Source: Monarcha castaneiventris obscurior
Lineage: Eukaryota > Chordata > Aves > Passeriformes > Monarchidae
Length of the DNA stretch: 64,000 nt
Assembly (NCBI GenBank): GCA_026261815.1
Contig: JAMPIT010000484.1
Location: 9,336,501-9,400,500, forward strand
Reading direction: 5' to 3'
Shown: piece after piece, positions 37,517-49,140 of the stretch
How the letters are laid out: each line of letters begins with the position of its first letter
Position numbering within the stretch: the first letter of the stretch is position 1
The notes under the pieces: generated by a model
Database searches by the model: none
The model's input: only the letters and a program-made list of their open reading frames with translations
Told to the model about the DNA's origin: nothing
Position numbers and translations under genes: made by a program

Positions 37517-37601
37517 GCCGCGGCCCCCCCGCCCCGCCGACCCCGGGCGGGCTCCCCGCCGCCCCGGCCCCTCCCGCCCTCCGGCAGCGGCGGCCGGCAG
37601 G

Positions 37602-38007
37602 ATGCTGCCCTCGCAGGAAGCCTCCAAGCTGTACCATGACAACTACGTGCGGAACTCGCGCGCCATCGGCGTGCTCTGGGCCATCTTCACCATCTGCTTC
37701 GCCATCATCAACGTGGTGGTCTTCATCCAGCCCTACTGGGTGGGCGACAGCGTTAACACGCCCAAGCCCGGGTACTTCGGGCTGTTCCACTACTGCGTGG
37801 GCAGCGGGCTGGCGGGCCGGGAGCTGTCATGCCGCGGCTCCTTCACCGACTTCAGCACCATCCCCTCGGGCGCCTTTCAGGCGGCCGCGTTCTTCGTGCT
37901 GCTCTCCATGGTGCTGACGCTGGGCTGCATCACCTGCTTCGCCCTGTTCTTCTTCTGCAACACCGCCACCGTCTACAAGATCTGCGCCTGGATGCAGCTG
38001 TTGGCAG
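37602..38007 (+). CDS. LHFPL4: LHFPL4 first coding exon (TM1, extracellular loop, TM2, start of TM3)
   Basis: The 406-nt exon ends TTGGCAG followed by the donor GTACGC. It encodes residues 1-135 plus one base of codon 136. In-frame sequence upstream is open but contains no conserved ATG, so the start at 37602 is preferred. Confidence 0.97.
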
Positions 38008-41000
38008 GTACGCCGGGAACCCGGCACTGGGAACACCAGCATCGGGAACCACCGGCACTGGGAACACCAGCCTGCCCCGGGCCTGGCGGCGGGGGTGGGT
38101 GGGGAGACTGTGGGCAGTGCTGAGAGTGCGGCACCCCGGGAGCCGCCGGCAGTGGTAGTGGGGTCCCTGGCTACAGGGAACACCAAGGTTGCTCAAGGAA
38201 GCTGGGCTGAGTCCAAGCACTGCAGGGCCGTGGTTCCAGGATCCAGCCCCACAGCTTTGTGGGACACCCAAGCCAGGTACTAGCGCTGACAGATTAGAAG
38301 GAATGGGCACCAGTTCGGGACACTGGCACCCACGGCTCCCTGGTATCCCCTGGCCACAAGGAACACCAGGGCTGCCCAGGAAAGCTGGGCTGGGTACAGG
38401 TACTGTGTATCGATAGGGCACCCCAGCCAGGTGCTGGCCCTAAGACATCCCAGGACTTCCTGGGACAATCAGGCCAGGCACTGGCACTGACAGAGCACCA
38501 CAAACAGGTGCTGGCTCTAGGCACTGGCACCCGGGTCTCCCCAGGCAGAGGTTAGCCACAGGGATCACTGGGATTGCTCAAGGAAGCCAGACAGGTACAA
38601 GCACTGTAGGGCCCTGGGTCTTCCCAGACAAGAAATGTCCTCAGGACACTCCAGAGCTTCCTGGGACATCCAGACCAGGCACTGGCACCAGGAATGGTGG
38701 CACCTGTTCTGGGAACTGGAATCTCGGATTCCCCAGGCAAGGTCTGACCCCAGGGAAACATAAGGCTCCCTGGGGCACAGCAGGAGAGCTGGATCAGGGA
38801 CCCACCTCAGGCAACCCCAGAACAGGCACCGACCCTGGGACACCTGGACGGTCTGGAGCACCTCAGGACATCCTGAGCTAGGGACCCACGTCAGGGCACC
38901 TTGGTACACCCCAGTCAAGGACCAGCATTGGGACACCCTACAACAGGACTGTCCTGACAGAGTCAAGGACCAAATGCAAGATGGCCTAGGACACACTGCA
39001 CCAGCCCCTGGGGATCCAGACACCCCGGCACACTCCACATCAGGGACTAGCCTCCCTGTCAACCCCAGAGACACGGGGTTGTCCTCAAGAGATACTCACT
39101 TTAGGGGAACTCTCAGCCCCCAAAGGGACCCCACTGGAAGAAGCCCATGCATGGATCCCCCATCCCTGTAAAAGCACCCTTCAGCTCCCTCTTAAAGACA
39201 TATTGTACCCAGAGCCCCTCTCTCCCTCATCATGAAAGGGCTGTGAGGACAGGCCTTTCCCAGCTCTCTCCAGTGCTTCCCACAGAGGAACACCATAACC
39301 TTCATGTCTCCTCAGATATGACCACTCAAGCCCAGAAATTAACCCCCCCAAAAGTGACCCTGTCTATAGGTCCTTCTTAGCTCCCTCCACAAATGAAACC
39401 TGGCTGTAGATGTACCCCAAGATCCTCACAGACTCACTCTTCAAAGTGACACTGTACAGTAACCCAAACCTTTCCCCAGAAGGGGACTTGATGCCAATAT
39501 TGGTAAGGATCCCTAGTATCCCCTTATGCACAGACCTCCAAAGTGTCCTCACCCAGGGTCTGTCCTTTTGGGAGAAAGATCCTGAGAAATTATGTTGAGC
39601 TTCTCCTGGTAGCAAGACCCTTCACTTCCTTCTCTGGCCAGTTTTACCAGGTGTGGACAAACACTCTTACTCTCCACTGCATACTAAGTGTGAATAGACA
39701 TAGAGCTTCTACTGGAAGGACCTAGAGTGCCCCTTATTCCTAATGAAAGGACCCCCTGTGAGAAGTGCCCCAGTCCTTGATGTGGAAGGATACAGCCCCT
39801 TTGTGTGAGGAGTTTTCTGCTAGCCCAGCTCTCTCCCTTGAAGCTGGCTTGGGCTGGAAAGCCTGACCTCCCCTCACCCAGATCAGGACCACAGCCAGAC
39901 CTGCAGCTGCCTTGGCTTATCAGGAAATTCCCTCATCTTTAATTTTCCCTGTCCTGAAGATTTATCAGTTTAAAGCAAGCTCAGAGCCTAAATCCTACTG
40001 ATTGTCAGCAGCTTAATCAAGTGGCTTGGAGCGCCCAGCTGCTACTGCTGCACAGGGAGCTGTGTGGCAGAGGGTGCTGCACTGGAGGCCACCCTGGGTC
40101 TCCTCCCTAGTGCGTCCTGTCCTGTCCTGGCTCAGGTTTGGGTGGGCATGACAGTACTTTGTTGCTGTCACCTCTGGGTACCCCTCACCTTGCCTCGGGG
40201 CTTGTCCTTGGTCACACTTTGCACTTTGTGGTTTCATGTGTTGCTCACAACTGCACTTGTGAGAACCCTGAGTGCTCACCTCAGTGGGGCCATGGGCTGG
40301 CCCTTCTGGCCCCAGCCAACCCAGGTTGGCTTGGAGCTCTCCCAGAGCAGCATGGCTCCATGGCTTCTCTGTCGGGGAAAGTCCAAGGCAGCATTAATAG
40401 AGACTGGCCCTCCACCCTGTCCTGGGACAGGACAGCATGAGAGACCTGCTGTCCTACAGGACAGGCTGGTGTTCCCATCAGAGAGGGCCCAGATGCAGAG
40501 GTGGTGGTGTGGTGTGTCCCAGCAAGAGAGAGTCTTGTCTGGCAGGGTCGCGCAGGGCTGAACTTCCCTGGGTATGTCAGAGGCAGCCACAGGTGGATGT
40601 GTTACCTTGTGCTTGGAGAAGGAGCTGCCATGACCTATGGAGAGAATACCACACGCCAGATCTTATGGGTAGGGCAGGGACGTAGCCTGGTGCAGGCTCT
40701 GGCACATCATGATGGCAAACTTCAGAGATTCACCTGCCTGGAAGGTTGAAGGATTCTGCCAGAGCAGAGAGCTTGGAGGAGCAGAGAAGGAAAGGACATT
40801 CCTTCTGCCTCAGTGAGGTTTTAGCTGAAGAAGAACTTGCACTACTACAGCAGAAGCAGTTGTGAGGCCTGAAGTCGCTTGGTCTCACTGGTGAAAGCCA
40901 GGTGAGCCAGGTGGTGGGCAGAGAGATGGGGCAGAGGTGTCCCCACCCCATCCCTGTGGGATGGCCGGTACAGAGTAAAGGGCTGCTGATTGTGGACATG

Positions 41001-44000
41001 GATGGACTCTTCAGAGAAAAACCAAGTGCAGGAATATGGGGGAGGAGGATGAGGAATTCAGGATCTCTTTCAAAAAGAAAAAAACAACCAGCTTTAAACC
41101 ATCAATGTCTAATTAGTGGACAACAATCAAGACAGGGTTTAAATAGAGCTTGACAGAAAGCTCCAGCTCAAAAACCACTGCCCCCCTAGGAGGAACTGAA
41201 TCTAATTAAGAGGAAACACTCTGCTTTATCGCAAATAGAAATGTGGCCATCTGCCCTGTTCAAAATCCCATTAACGCAAAACTGGAGATTCTGCTAAATC
41301 CTTCTGTTATAAAACCAGAGATGGGCTCTTAACATGATCACATCAACAGCTATATGACTGACAGCACCTGATGCCACCCAAGTACTCCAAATTAGTGGAG
41401 GAGCACCTTCAGAAAGTTCCATGGGATGATGCTTACTTGAGAAGAAATGGGCTGTGAGGGTGATCCCCCTTGGGATTTGTCTGCAGGAAATCAGAGCATA
41501 GGAATACACCACCACCAGGCTGTCCAGGAGCCTGAGCATTTCCTCTGATTCCCCAATACTCTGCTGTAGCATAAGATACAGTCACCCTGTGAGTTACCTC
41601 CGATTTTTGAACAAAGTTGTCCTGGTGCCCAGCATTAATTCCCTTGCAAGACAGCCCAGCCACCTCTGTGTGACACTGCATCCATGTGTCTCCTATCAGG
41701 ATGATTACCCCAAGTGGGTCCAGGGTTCTGTTTCCAGAGGGTCTTTGGTTTTGTACTTAGAGTCTATTGAGGGTCAAAAGAGGCAGCCAGCTGACCACAC
41801 CATCCCGCTTGCATGGAGGAATTGACAGGCCACATTTTAAGGTGTTTCCCTGTGCTTCAGGTCTAGCAGTCAGTGTGGTGAGACCTCCACACTCCCTCCC
41901 TTAGGGATACATGGCACATGGACTGCCCTCCCACCTGGCACCATTCTCTTGGCCTTAGAGCTGGGCTTTGTCCTTATCAGTGGCATTTGGGCATTGATTG
42001 TGCCATGTCCAGCCACCTTGCCTGATGGAGAATGTGGTAATACATATTCATCTGAGCCCTCTTCTCCTTTGGGAAGCTCCCTTCAGAGCTACACTCACCT
42101 CTTGGATGGGCCCTTCCAAGGCCTGAGAGCAGAGGCAGATCCCTGAACAGGGCTTCATCTTCTGCACCTCAGCTGTGTTTGCCACCCTCCGAGTGGGGAC
42201 CCCTTGCACAGCATGGTTTTGGCATATCCGTGGAGAGGAGTAGTGGGGGAAGTTGCCAGCTGCCAGGCTGAGCATGGTGGAGCTGTGTGGTGGTGTGGCC
42301 TCAGCCCCAAGGGAGAGCAGGATTTGGCCTGAGTGAGCGCCACAGCCCCAAAACAATCCCTGGTTCTGGCAGTGGTGCAGTGGCTCTGCTGAACCACATC
42401 AGGACAGGCTCATCTTACTGACTGGGACTTGCTGGAGAGCCAAGTCCTTTCAGAGAGTTTGAGGTTTCAACATATTGTTTTCATGGATATAAAAGTCATT
42501 TGATGAAATTCTTAATGAAAAAATACAAGGCAGCTAGCACTGCTCCAAACCAGCTCAGAGTGTAACTGGGACAGCTGCTGAGCCTGAGGCTGCCCAGGGA
42601 GGTCATGGAGTCTCTGTCTCTGGAGTCATTCAAAACCCACCTGGACATGTTCCTGTATCACCTGGTCTAGGTGACCCTTGGCAAGAGGGTTGGACTAAAT
42701 GATCTCCAGAGGTCCCTTCCAACCCTAACTATCCTGTGACTCTGCAGTGTATCCTCAAGCCCTTTCTCTGTCAAAGGGAGAAATATTGCCTATATATGAA
42801 CCACCTCCACCTGCTGACCTTGCAGCAAAAATAACAACACTGCAAAAACCCTCAGCATTTGCTGAATTACTGTCTTCTGGACCCCCAAAAAAGCTTTCCT
42901 GAAGATTCTCCTCTTCTTCCCCTACCACTCAGGTCTTGCAGCGGGGACAGCAGCCGGGCTGCTGCCCATCCCTCGCCTCTGTGCAGCGCCGTGTGCTCCG
43001 CAGCAGCAGCAGCAGCAGCCGCGGGGTTTGCACGGCAGCGCAGCTCTCCCGTGGCAGCTGTTAATGTGCCTGTGTACTCGCGGGGAGGGGCTGAGCCGGG
43101 CGTCTCGGAGCCGCTCGTGTCCTGGAGCTTACATCCCTTAACTGTTGTTCCAGATAAAGTAACTGTCAGTTCTGATTCATACAAACTCATAACTCTATTC
43201 TGAATCCTGCTGATTTTTTGGCACAGAAACAGCCTGTGGAACAAAACGCCGTAAGGGAGCTCGTGTCTGTGTAAATGGCCGGTGCTTGCCGTCCTGAGCA
43301 CGCTGCCCTTAGTGTTCATTTATTTTTGAGGGATTTGAGTTTTTAGGGGGAGGAAGGGGGACTGTGTTTGTCCCCTTTCCTTTTGGCGCTCAGCTCTCAA
43401 GAGGTTTTCTGGTGAGAAGCAGCCACTCTAGACCCCAATAGCAGAGCCCAGCCCCTGTTCCCTGGGGTTTTTGGGTGCGCTGTCCCCACGCCAGGTGTAA
43501 AAAGCCCCTTTGGGACCCAGTGATTGCTGGTTTCCCCCCATTACCCCACATCTTCCCGTTTTGTGTTCTGTGGCGGTGTGATGCTCTGGGGGAGGTCACA
43601 TCTCAGCTGCAGGGCATGTCCTGAACTTCTTCCACCCATGGCAGGCAGAAGCAGTAGCAGCCAGTTTTCACCCACACCTGCAGACTAAACTAGACAGAAA
43701 AAGTGATTTAAAAAATCAGACTTTAATCCTGCAGACATAATTGCTCAGGACAGGGCAGTGGTACTCAGCAAACATGGGGGTTACCCAGACAGTCTAAATT
43801 AGCTAAATGCACCTTATACCAGGAGATGTTATCCTGCCAGGAGGAGCCTCCTCTTTCTGCTAAAATCTTGCTCCAGTGTTGCAGCCTGAGTCATTACATT
43901 GCATTTCCTTTGATTAATTTCTTTTGTGAGGATATCAAAAGCCCTTGAGATGCCCATGTTGTTTCTAAAGGACCTTGACAGGGAAGGATTGAGGAGGGGG

Positions 44001-47000
44001 AAGCCATGAACTAGCTGTAAAACCAAGCCAAGAAGTGCCGGCTTTCTGGGGCCAGAGCCCCAGCCCCAGCAGGATCATTCTCCCTCCATATACACCCTGT
44101 CCCAGTGATCACTGAAATGCCTGCTCTCAAAACTGTCTTTACAACTGGGAAAACTCTAGAAGAGGGAGTTGGAGCCCAGGGCCTAGGGGAAGGATGGCAG
44201 CTGTGGGGTGTCACAGACCAGCCAGCCATCCTTGATGCCACTGACAGTGATGACTGGCACCACACCCTCAGAAGAAGGGAATTAAAAGCAAAATGGACAG
44301 GAGGTGGGTTATTATTTCCTCTTTAATAGTGGCTCTTCATAGGATTCATCACCTGGTATTTTTCTTGTGGTTGCAAGGCATAGAAATAGGCTGCTTTAAA
44401 CAAAAACCAAGGTTTTTGTGCAAGTCTGCAAGGAGTCTTGGGGCATTTGGAGGTAGGTGCTGGCAGGATGGTGCTGCGGGCAGAGGAATGGGCAGGCAGA
44501 GCCCTGACCCCTCATCTGTCAGACCTGTTGGAGAGGGCAGTGTCGAGGCCTGTGGACTGTGTGGGGATCCCCTCCTTGTTCTTGCTCTGCTCTTCAAAGC
44601 CACTCCTTGCTGCAGGCGCAGGAAGGTGTTTCCAGGACATTGGGCGGCCTGGGGACGTGCAGAAAAGGGAATTGCTTGTGACAGAGCAGAGGACTCAGCT
44701 TGCTGCTGGGAACACGTAGGACAGATGGGAAGAGTAGAGCACTGAGCTGCTCTTTGCCAGGAGAGGACCTGCCTTCAGTAGCACAGCCCCAGCTCAGCCA
44801 CTTTCCCGGGAGCTGTGGAGTAGTGAGGGGCTTTTGGGAAGAGGCCAGTCACCCTCAGGCAGAGGCATTTGGGTGCATGTGGTGACTTGGGCACGTGCCT
44901 CTGCCCAGTAGTAAATTTGTTGTTTAATTCTGTCAAATGGGCTGTGAGGGCTTGGGCAGAGATCCTGCAGCTGCTTGGTGGGACAGGGCACAGACTCCCT
45001 TTGCCCTGGTGCAGTACAGAGCAGGCACATGGGACAAGGGGGATCAGAGCAAGCAGACACAGGCTGGGGCCAGGCAGTGTCCTGGCAGTGGCCATCACTG
45101 CCTGTCCCCTGTGACTGCTGTGACAACCCACCACACCAGTGGCTCCCATACCTTTTTGAGCCACCCAACTTTTGCCTTAAACCCTGTCTCTCATGTCCTT
45201 CATGAGTGCCATAGCTCTCCAGCATGTTAATCCACTGCCTCATGCATCACTGCTTGTCCTGCCATGTTTGGGACCTGCAGGTGTCCTGGGAGACCCTAAC
45301 ACCTGTGGTGTTTTCAGAGCGGCGAGCTCTTGGCAGGCTTCTGCTTTATCTGGGCAGCTGGACCCACCTGGACCCCAAATAACACCTCAGAAATACAAAG
45401 GACATGCCTGCAGAGTCCAAGGATAGACCCAGGGGCTGCTGTTCTGCTCCTGTGAAGGACTGACTGAGGGCTGTGCACAAAGGCAGGGAGCGTGCCCAAG
45501 CCCTTGCTGGTGCAGGTAAAATTGGTGCCTGATTTTTTAACTAATATTTGCCTTCTGCCACCCTGGGCGCAGCACTATTCTCCTTTGGGCCCAGAGTGGC
45601 TCTTGACAAGGGCTGTTGCCCACCCAGGCAGCTGGAGCTGCTGCTTTCTGTGCTTTTCTCCAGCCTCACTGTACACCTGTGGTCCTTTTCTCCTCCTCAG
45701 TGATTTCAGCAGATCTCTTACAAGTGTGCCAATTTCCAGGCTAGGTTGTGCCAGCCTGAGCAGTGCTGCAAGGGTAAACCCATCCCCTTGCTGGGGATTG
45801 CCAGAGAGCACCTTAGCTTGTTTCACAGCTGCACTGCACTGGGAGCTCAGTGAATCCTAAAATCCTCTTAGCATCTCTCCTTTCACCGAAACAGTCCCTG
45901 GCACAGGTCTGCTGCACCTGATCCCCTTTAATTCAGGCCCTCAGATGAATTAATGCCATCCTGTTCCAAGGTGCCCAGGTCAGTCAGCAGCAGCCCAGGC
46001 TGCTCCTCACCATTTACCATGCAGTGTATGGCATTGGTGCTGATTGTGTTTCCTTGCAGAGGGATAGTTTTGGGTTGGCCCAGTTCCAGCAGGCAGGGAG
46101 CTCCCCCAGACAGGCTGCGCTTGGCTGGGAGTCCCTGGTGAGGATGTGCTGGAGGTGCCAGCTTGGCTCTGTGCAGCCGTGTGGTGCTGGGGTGGCACCA
46201 GGGCTGTGCATGGCAGTAAATCAGCCTGCAGGCCTTGCCACTGTCCACAAAGACTCTTCTACCAAGGTGGTTTGCAATGTGGGTGAAGGAGTCAGAGATC
46301 AGGCAGCAGCTGCTGGCTGACATTATGTGCCAGTGTCCCTCGGCATCCCTGTCCTTTCCTGGGCGCAGCTCTTTGGGATGCAAGGGCTGTACCTACTCCT
46401 GGTGTGATGCCCTGCAGGCCCTTCCCTCCCTCCTGGCATTTCCCTTCCCTACGGGGAGCAGTTCAAAACACATGCCAGCACCCAGAAATCTCATGTCAGA
46501 CTGCCAGCTGCCTGCCTGCAGGGTGTTTGCTGTAAGGGATGGGGAGGTAACTTCTTACTGGTATGGGCACAAGCCTCTTGGTTCTTCCTTAACTCAGGGC
46601 AAAAGTACCTGCAGGCACCACAGCCAATATCATTACTATTTTTAGCCGTTCCAGCTGATATGGGGTGAGGAGCTTTTGTACTTGCTGTAGTCAGAAAAGT
46701 CACCTCCTTACCTTGACAGTCACAGGCTTTGTCTTGGCATTTCTGTCCCTGTGTTCCCTGATGTCTCCTTGCTCTGCACGGAGCGTGCTGGGTGGAGGCC
46801 TACTGGGAAGGTGACCCCTCTGGGAGTGGTGCTTGCAGGCTGTGTGGTGATCGGTTGTGGGGGCTCCTGGGGATGCCAGTCCTCTCCACAGGCAGCACCC
46901 CTGCCCACCATGCGCTGGTAGGTCCTGCCCACATGCAGGGAGCTTGTGGTGATGAGGAAAGCCTGTGGGCAGCCACCAATCCTGTGGCTGATACTGGTAG

Positions 47001-47957
47001 AAAACAAAAGCCTGAAGTCCCTCTTTGTACATGGGCCAGGTTTGGGGCAGCCAAAAACGCAGTCCCTGGGGCTACTGAGGCAGTGGTGGCTGTCACCTGC
47101 CATGTTACCTGGCTGTCATGGGGCCAAGGTGGGCTGTGTTAATGTACTGACTGTGGGGCTCAGCCCAGCACTGCCACTCCACGTCTCCTCTGATGCTCCC
47201 CTCTCCTCTCCCTCTCACAGCGCTCTGCCTGGTGCTGGGCTGCATGATCTTTCCCGATGGCTGGGATGCAGAGACCATACGGGACATGTGCGGGGAAAAG
47301 ACAGGGAAGTACTCCCTGGGCGACTGCTCTGTACGCTGGGCTTATATCCTGGCCATCATCGGCATCCTCAACGCCCTTATCCTTTCCTTCCTGGCCTTTG
47401 TTCTCGGCAACCGGCAGAACGACCTGCTGCACGAGGAGCTCAAGGCAGAGAGCAAAGGTGAGTGCCACGCTACTGGGGGGATCCTGGTGGGAACAGCCTG
47501 GGGGGCTTGGCCCCTCCAGTAGCCTGGAAAGGGTCCCATGGGCTTAACTGCCACCTACAAAGCAGGCCAGGCTGGGCAGGGTGGGAAGGAGCTGGTGAGC
47601 CTCTGCCCTGCCTGACCTCTCTCTCTTCTGTTTCCACAGATTTTGTTGGCACTGCGGTAAGTCTTGAGTGTCACTGTCCTGTCCCGTGTCCCTCTGTGGT
47701 GTCTCTGGTGTGACTGTGCTGGGTGTCTGTGTGACATGGGATGGGATGGGATGGGATGGGAATGGGAATGGGATGGGATGACCCTGGCTGTGCAGGCAGT
47801 AGGGCTGGGGGCAATGGGGAAGGGAGGCAGCAGAGACAGGGCAGGGGGCAGGGATGGGGACAGGCATATGCCTGGCACATGCTAGTGGCACGATGGTGCA
47901 GTAAGACCTGCCCAAGACCATCCCCAACCTGCTGTGCTTTCCCTGCAGAGGATATAA
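37602..47957 (+). CDS. LHFPL4: LHFPL tetraspan subfamily member 4 (GABA-A receptor auxiliary subunit), complete
   Basis: LHFPL4 (GARLH4) is a tetraspan membrane protein that links GABA-A receptors with neuroligin-2 at inhibitory synapses. Exons on the plus strand: 37602-38007, 47221-47457, 47640-47656 (only 17 nt) and 47949-47957 if the last GT-AG intron is removed. That yields 222 residues, ending ...DFVGTARI. Reading on through the third exon would instead end at 47713 with 238 residues. The start [12 protein letters not shown] is the family N-terminus. Membrane segments lie near residues 21-42, 92-118, 128-147 and 175-197. The extracellular loop between the first two holds [18 protein letters not shown]. 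The paralogue LHFPL3 was rejected because the loop and TM3 ([23 protein letters not shown]) follow LHFPL4. Only the extreme C-terminus is uncertain. Confidence 0.96.
38022..38800. repeat. Degenerate minisatellite-like array in LHFPL4 intron 1
   Basis: A short unit containing CCGGCACTGGGAACACCAGC occurs twice, near 38022 and 38051. Then a unit of about 183-202 bp recurs at about 38169, 38352 and 38554. Each copy opens like GGCCACAGGGAACACCAGGG, continues AGGAAGCTGGGC and contains GGCACTGGCACC. Divergence between copies is substantial. The far end grades into sequence with similar words to about 39070. Confidence 0.7.
42585..42746 (+). mobile_element. CR1 LINE 3'-UTR fragment
   Basis: Contains GAGGCTGCCCAGGGAGGTC, CCACCTGGACATGTTCCTGT, GGTTGGACTAAATGATCTCC and GGTCCCTTCCAACCC, the standard CR1 3' end, and terminates ATCCTGTGACTCTG. 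Truncated and noncoding. Confidence 0.96.
42930..43140. promoter_or_regulatory. Intronic CpG-rich island with a CAG run
   Basis: A 200-bp block of CG-rich sequence stands out from its AT-richer surroundings inside LHFPL4 intron 1. It includes a six-unit GCAGCA run at about 43001-43019. It has no conserved coding frame. It could be an alternative promoter, enhancer or exon of a noncoding transcript; nothing decides which. Confidence 0.4.
47221..47457 (+). CDS. LHFPL4: LHFPL4 second coding exon (TM3 to TM4)
   Basis: The 237-nt exon follows a CTCTCACAG acceptor and ends AGCAAAG before GTGAGT. It encodes [17 protein letters not shown], the second extracellular loop, TM4 ([20 protein letters not shown]) and the cytoplasmic [14 protein letters not shown] segment. 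Confidence 0.97.
47640..47656 (+). CDS. LHFPL4: LHFPL4 17-nt micro-exon (or start of the terminal exon)
   Basis: A TTTCCACAG acceptor precedes ATTTTGTTGGCACTGCG, which continues the frame as DFVGTA and matches the mammalian DFVG segment. A consensus donor GCG|GTAAGT follows at once. If used, the exon is only 17 nt. If not used, the frame runs on to TGA at 47711-47713. Confidence 0.7.
47735..47780. repeat. GGGAT microsatellite
   Basis: About nine tandem GGGAT units, with GGGAAT variants in the middle, lie in the last LHFPL4 intron (or the 3' UTR if the intron is retained). Confidence 0.95.
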
Positions 47958-49140
47958 GGCCGACCATCCGCAGCAGGACCCTCTTCCCATGGCCGGCAGC
48001 CTGGGCATTCCCTCCCTGTCCTGCCCTTCATCTGCTGCCAGCGGCCACACAGCGTCCCGCGCCACCCTCCGGGCCCCGGTACCCGTGCCAGGGATGCGCC
48101 AGCCGCCCGCCGCATCCACGGCCACCTCCATGTCCACGCCGGCACCACCATCCCACTCACCCTGCCAGCTCCGTGCCCACCGCTGCCTGCGGGCCGCCAC
48201 CGGGGGAGGATGCCTCAAACCCGCTTTGTTCAAGAACAGAATCCAGCTGCGGTTTTGTTTCAAGGAAAAAACAGTCTTGGAGTTTTTAACAGATTTCTAC
48301 ATCCCCAGGACTCCTGCTGCCTCCCACCCGAACGCGCACCCAGTGACGCCCCGTGCCGGCTGCTCCGGGTCCCGGACCCTTCCCCACTCGCATTTTGTAC
48401 AGCTCCGTGATCCTGTCTCCACAGCCAGGGGACCCGGTGGCCGGGATGGGGCCCAACCCCTACTTTTACATGTAAATTCATATTCTCTAAACAGGGTAAA
48501 GTGACTCGAGCCCCCTTGCCTCCCGCCCCGGGAGTCCAGCCCAGGACATGGTGTTTCCTGGTGCGTGGCCGGGGCCGCAGGCTGCTGCTTGCTCCCCCCA
48601 GCATGGGGACCGCAGGGGCCTTGCTGCTGCCGGCCGTGGGACACCCGACTCGCGCCGCCGTTGAATGTAAGCCCTGGTAAGTGGGAGCAGCTGAACATGC
48701 AAAACCCCTGGGCGGGCACAGGAGGACCCTCCCCCGCCAGACCCCTCCCCGAGCCGGCCGCGGGCTGTTGCCAAACGCCTTCCCTCCCCATCCCCATACG
48801 GTGCTTTATCTCCACTGGTGACAGCAAGGCTTTCCCTGCCACACGGCATGGCCGGGTGTAGCTGAGCACTCCCGTACCTACCCGGCCTCCTGGCTGTACC
48901 TCACTGGCCCGCGGTGATGGCGTGCGGGGAGCTGGTGGCTGCTGCCCAGGCAGCGCTGAGTCCGGCGGCCTCCAAGGCTCACACACAGCACCTGAGAGCC
49001 GACACCCCGGCATGGGTGGCTGCAGCCCAGCTGTGGCTTTGCTGGCCAGACCAGCGTGTGTGTGTGGGCTTCCCCTGGTCCCAGAGACTTGGGTCACCAT
49101 AGCCCTCACAATGCAATAAAGTCCTCAGCACTGGCAGTGT
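47958..49140 (+). other. LHFPL4 3' UTR
   Basis: Noncoding sequence from the predicted stop to the poly(A) signal at 49115-49120. It is GC-rich. Open frames within it resemble nothing known. Confidence 0.7.
49115..49120 (+). terminator. LHFPL4 poly(A) signal (AATAAA)
   Basis: A canonical AATAAA is followed about 20 nt later by GT-rich CAGTGTCTCAGTG. It is the first good plus-strand signal after the LHFPL4 coding region. Confidence 0.8.

Larger units (their letters stand above)
36007..37601. other. Divergent intergenic region between MTMR14 and LHFPL4
   Basis: 1.6 kb separates the two start codons. The left end carries the MTMR14 promoter and the right end the LHFPL4 CpG island. The middle, about 36270-36900, is less GC-rich and shows no coding potential. 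It may act as a shared or insulated divergent promoter; nothing in the sequence decides this. Confidence 0.7.
36900..38010. promoter_or_regulatory. CpG island promoter of LHFPL4
   Basis: Very GC-rich, spanning upstream sequence, 5' UTR and the whole first coding exon. It includes the CCGAG/CTCGG inverted repeat, a YY1-like motif at 37466-37476 and a short upstream ORF. No TATA box is seen. Boundaries are by eye. Confidence 0.8.
38008..47220 (+). other. LHFPL4 intron 1 (9.2 kb)
   Basis: The intron holds a degenerate GC-rich repeat array at its 5' end, an AT-rich block with homeodomain-like motifs near 41080-41400, a CR1 fragment at 42585-42746, and a small CpG-rich island with a CAG run at 42930-43140. 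Long open frames within it look like chance products of GC-rich DNA. Confidence 0.85.

Noticed and set aside
36933..37601. In-frame N-terminal extension of LHFPL4
   Set aside because: The frame is open, but there is no conserved ATG and the family N-terminus [11 protein letters not shown] begins at 37602.
36762..37790. 342-residue minus-strand frame upstream of and over LHFPL4 exon 1
   Set aside because: Consists of the CCGAG/CTCGG inverted repeat and the antisense of the LHFPL4 exon; no independent support.
40064..40561. 165-residue plus-strand frame in LHFPL4 intron 1
   Set aside because: No recognisable domain, no splice or promoter context; likely chance.
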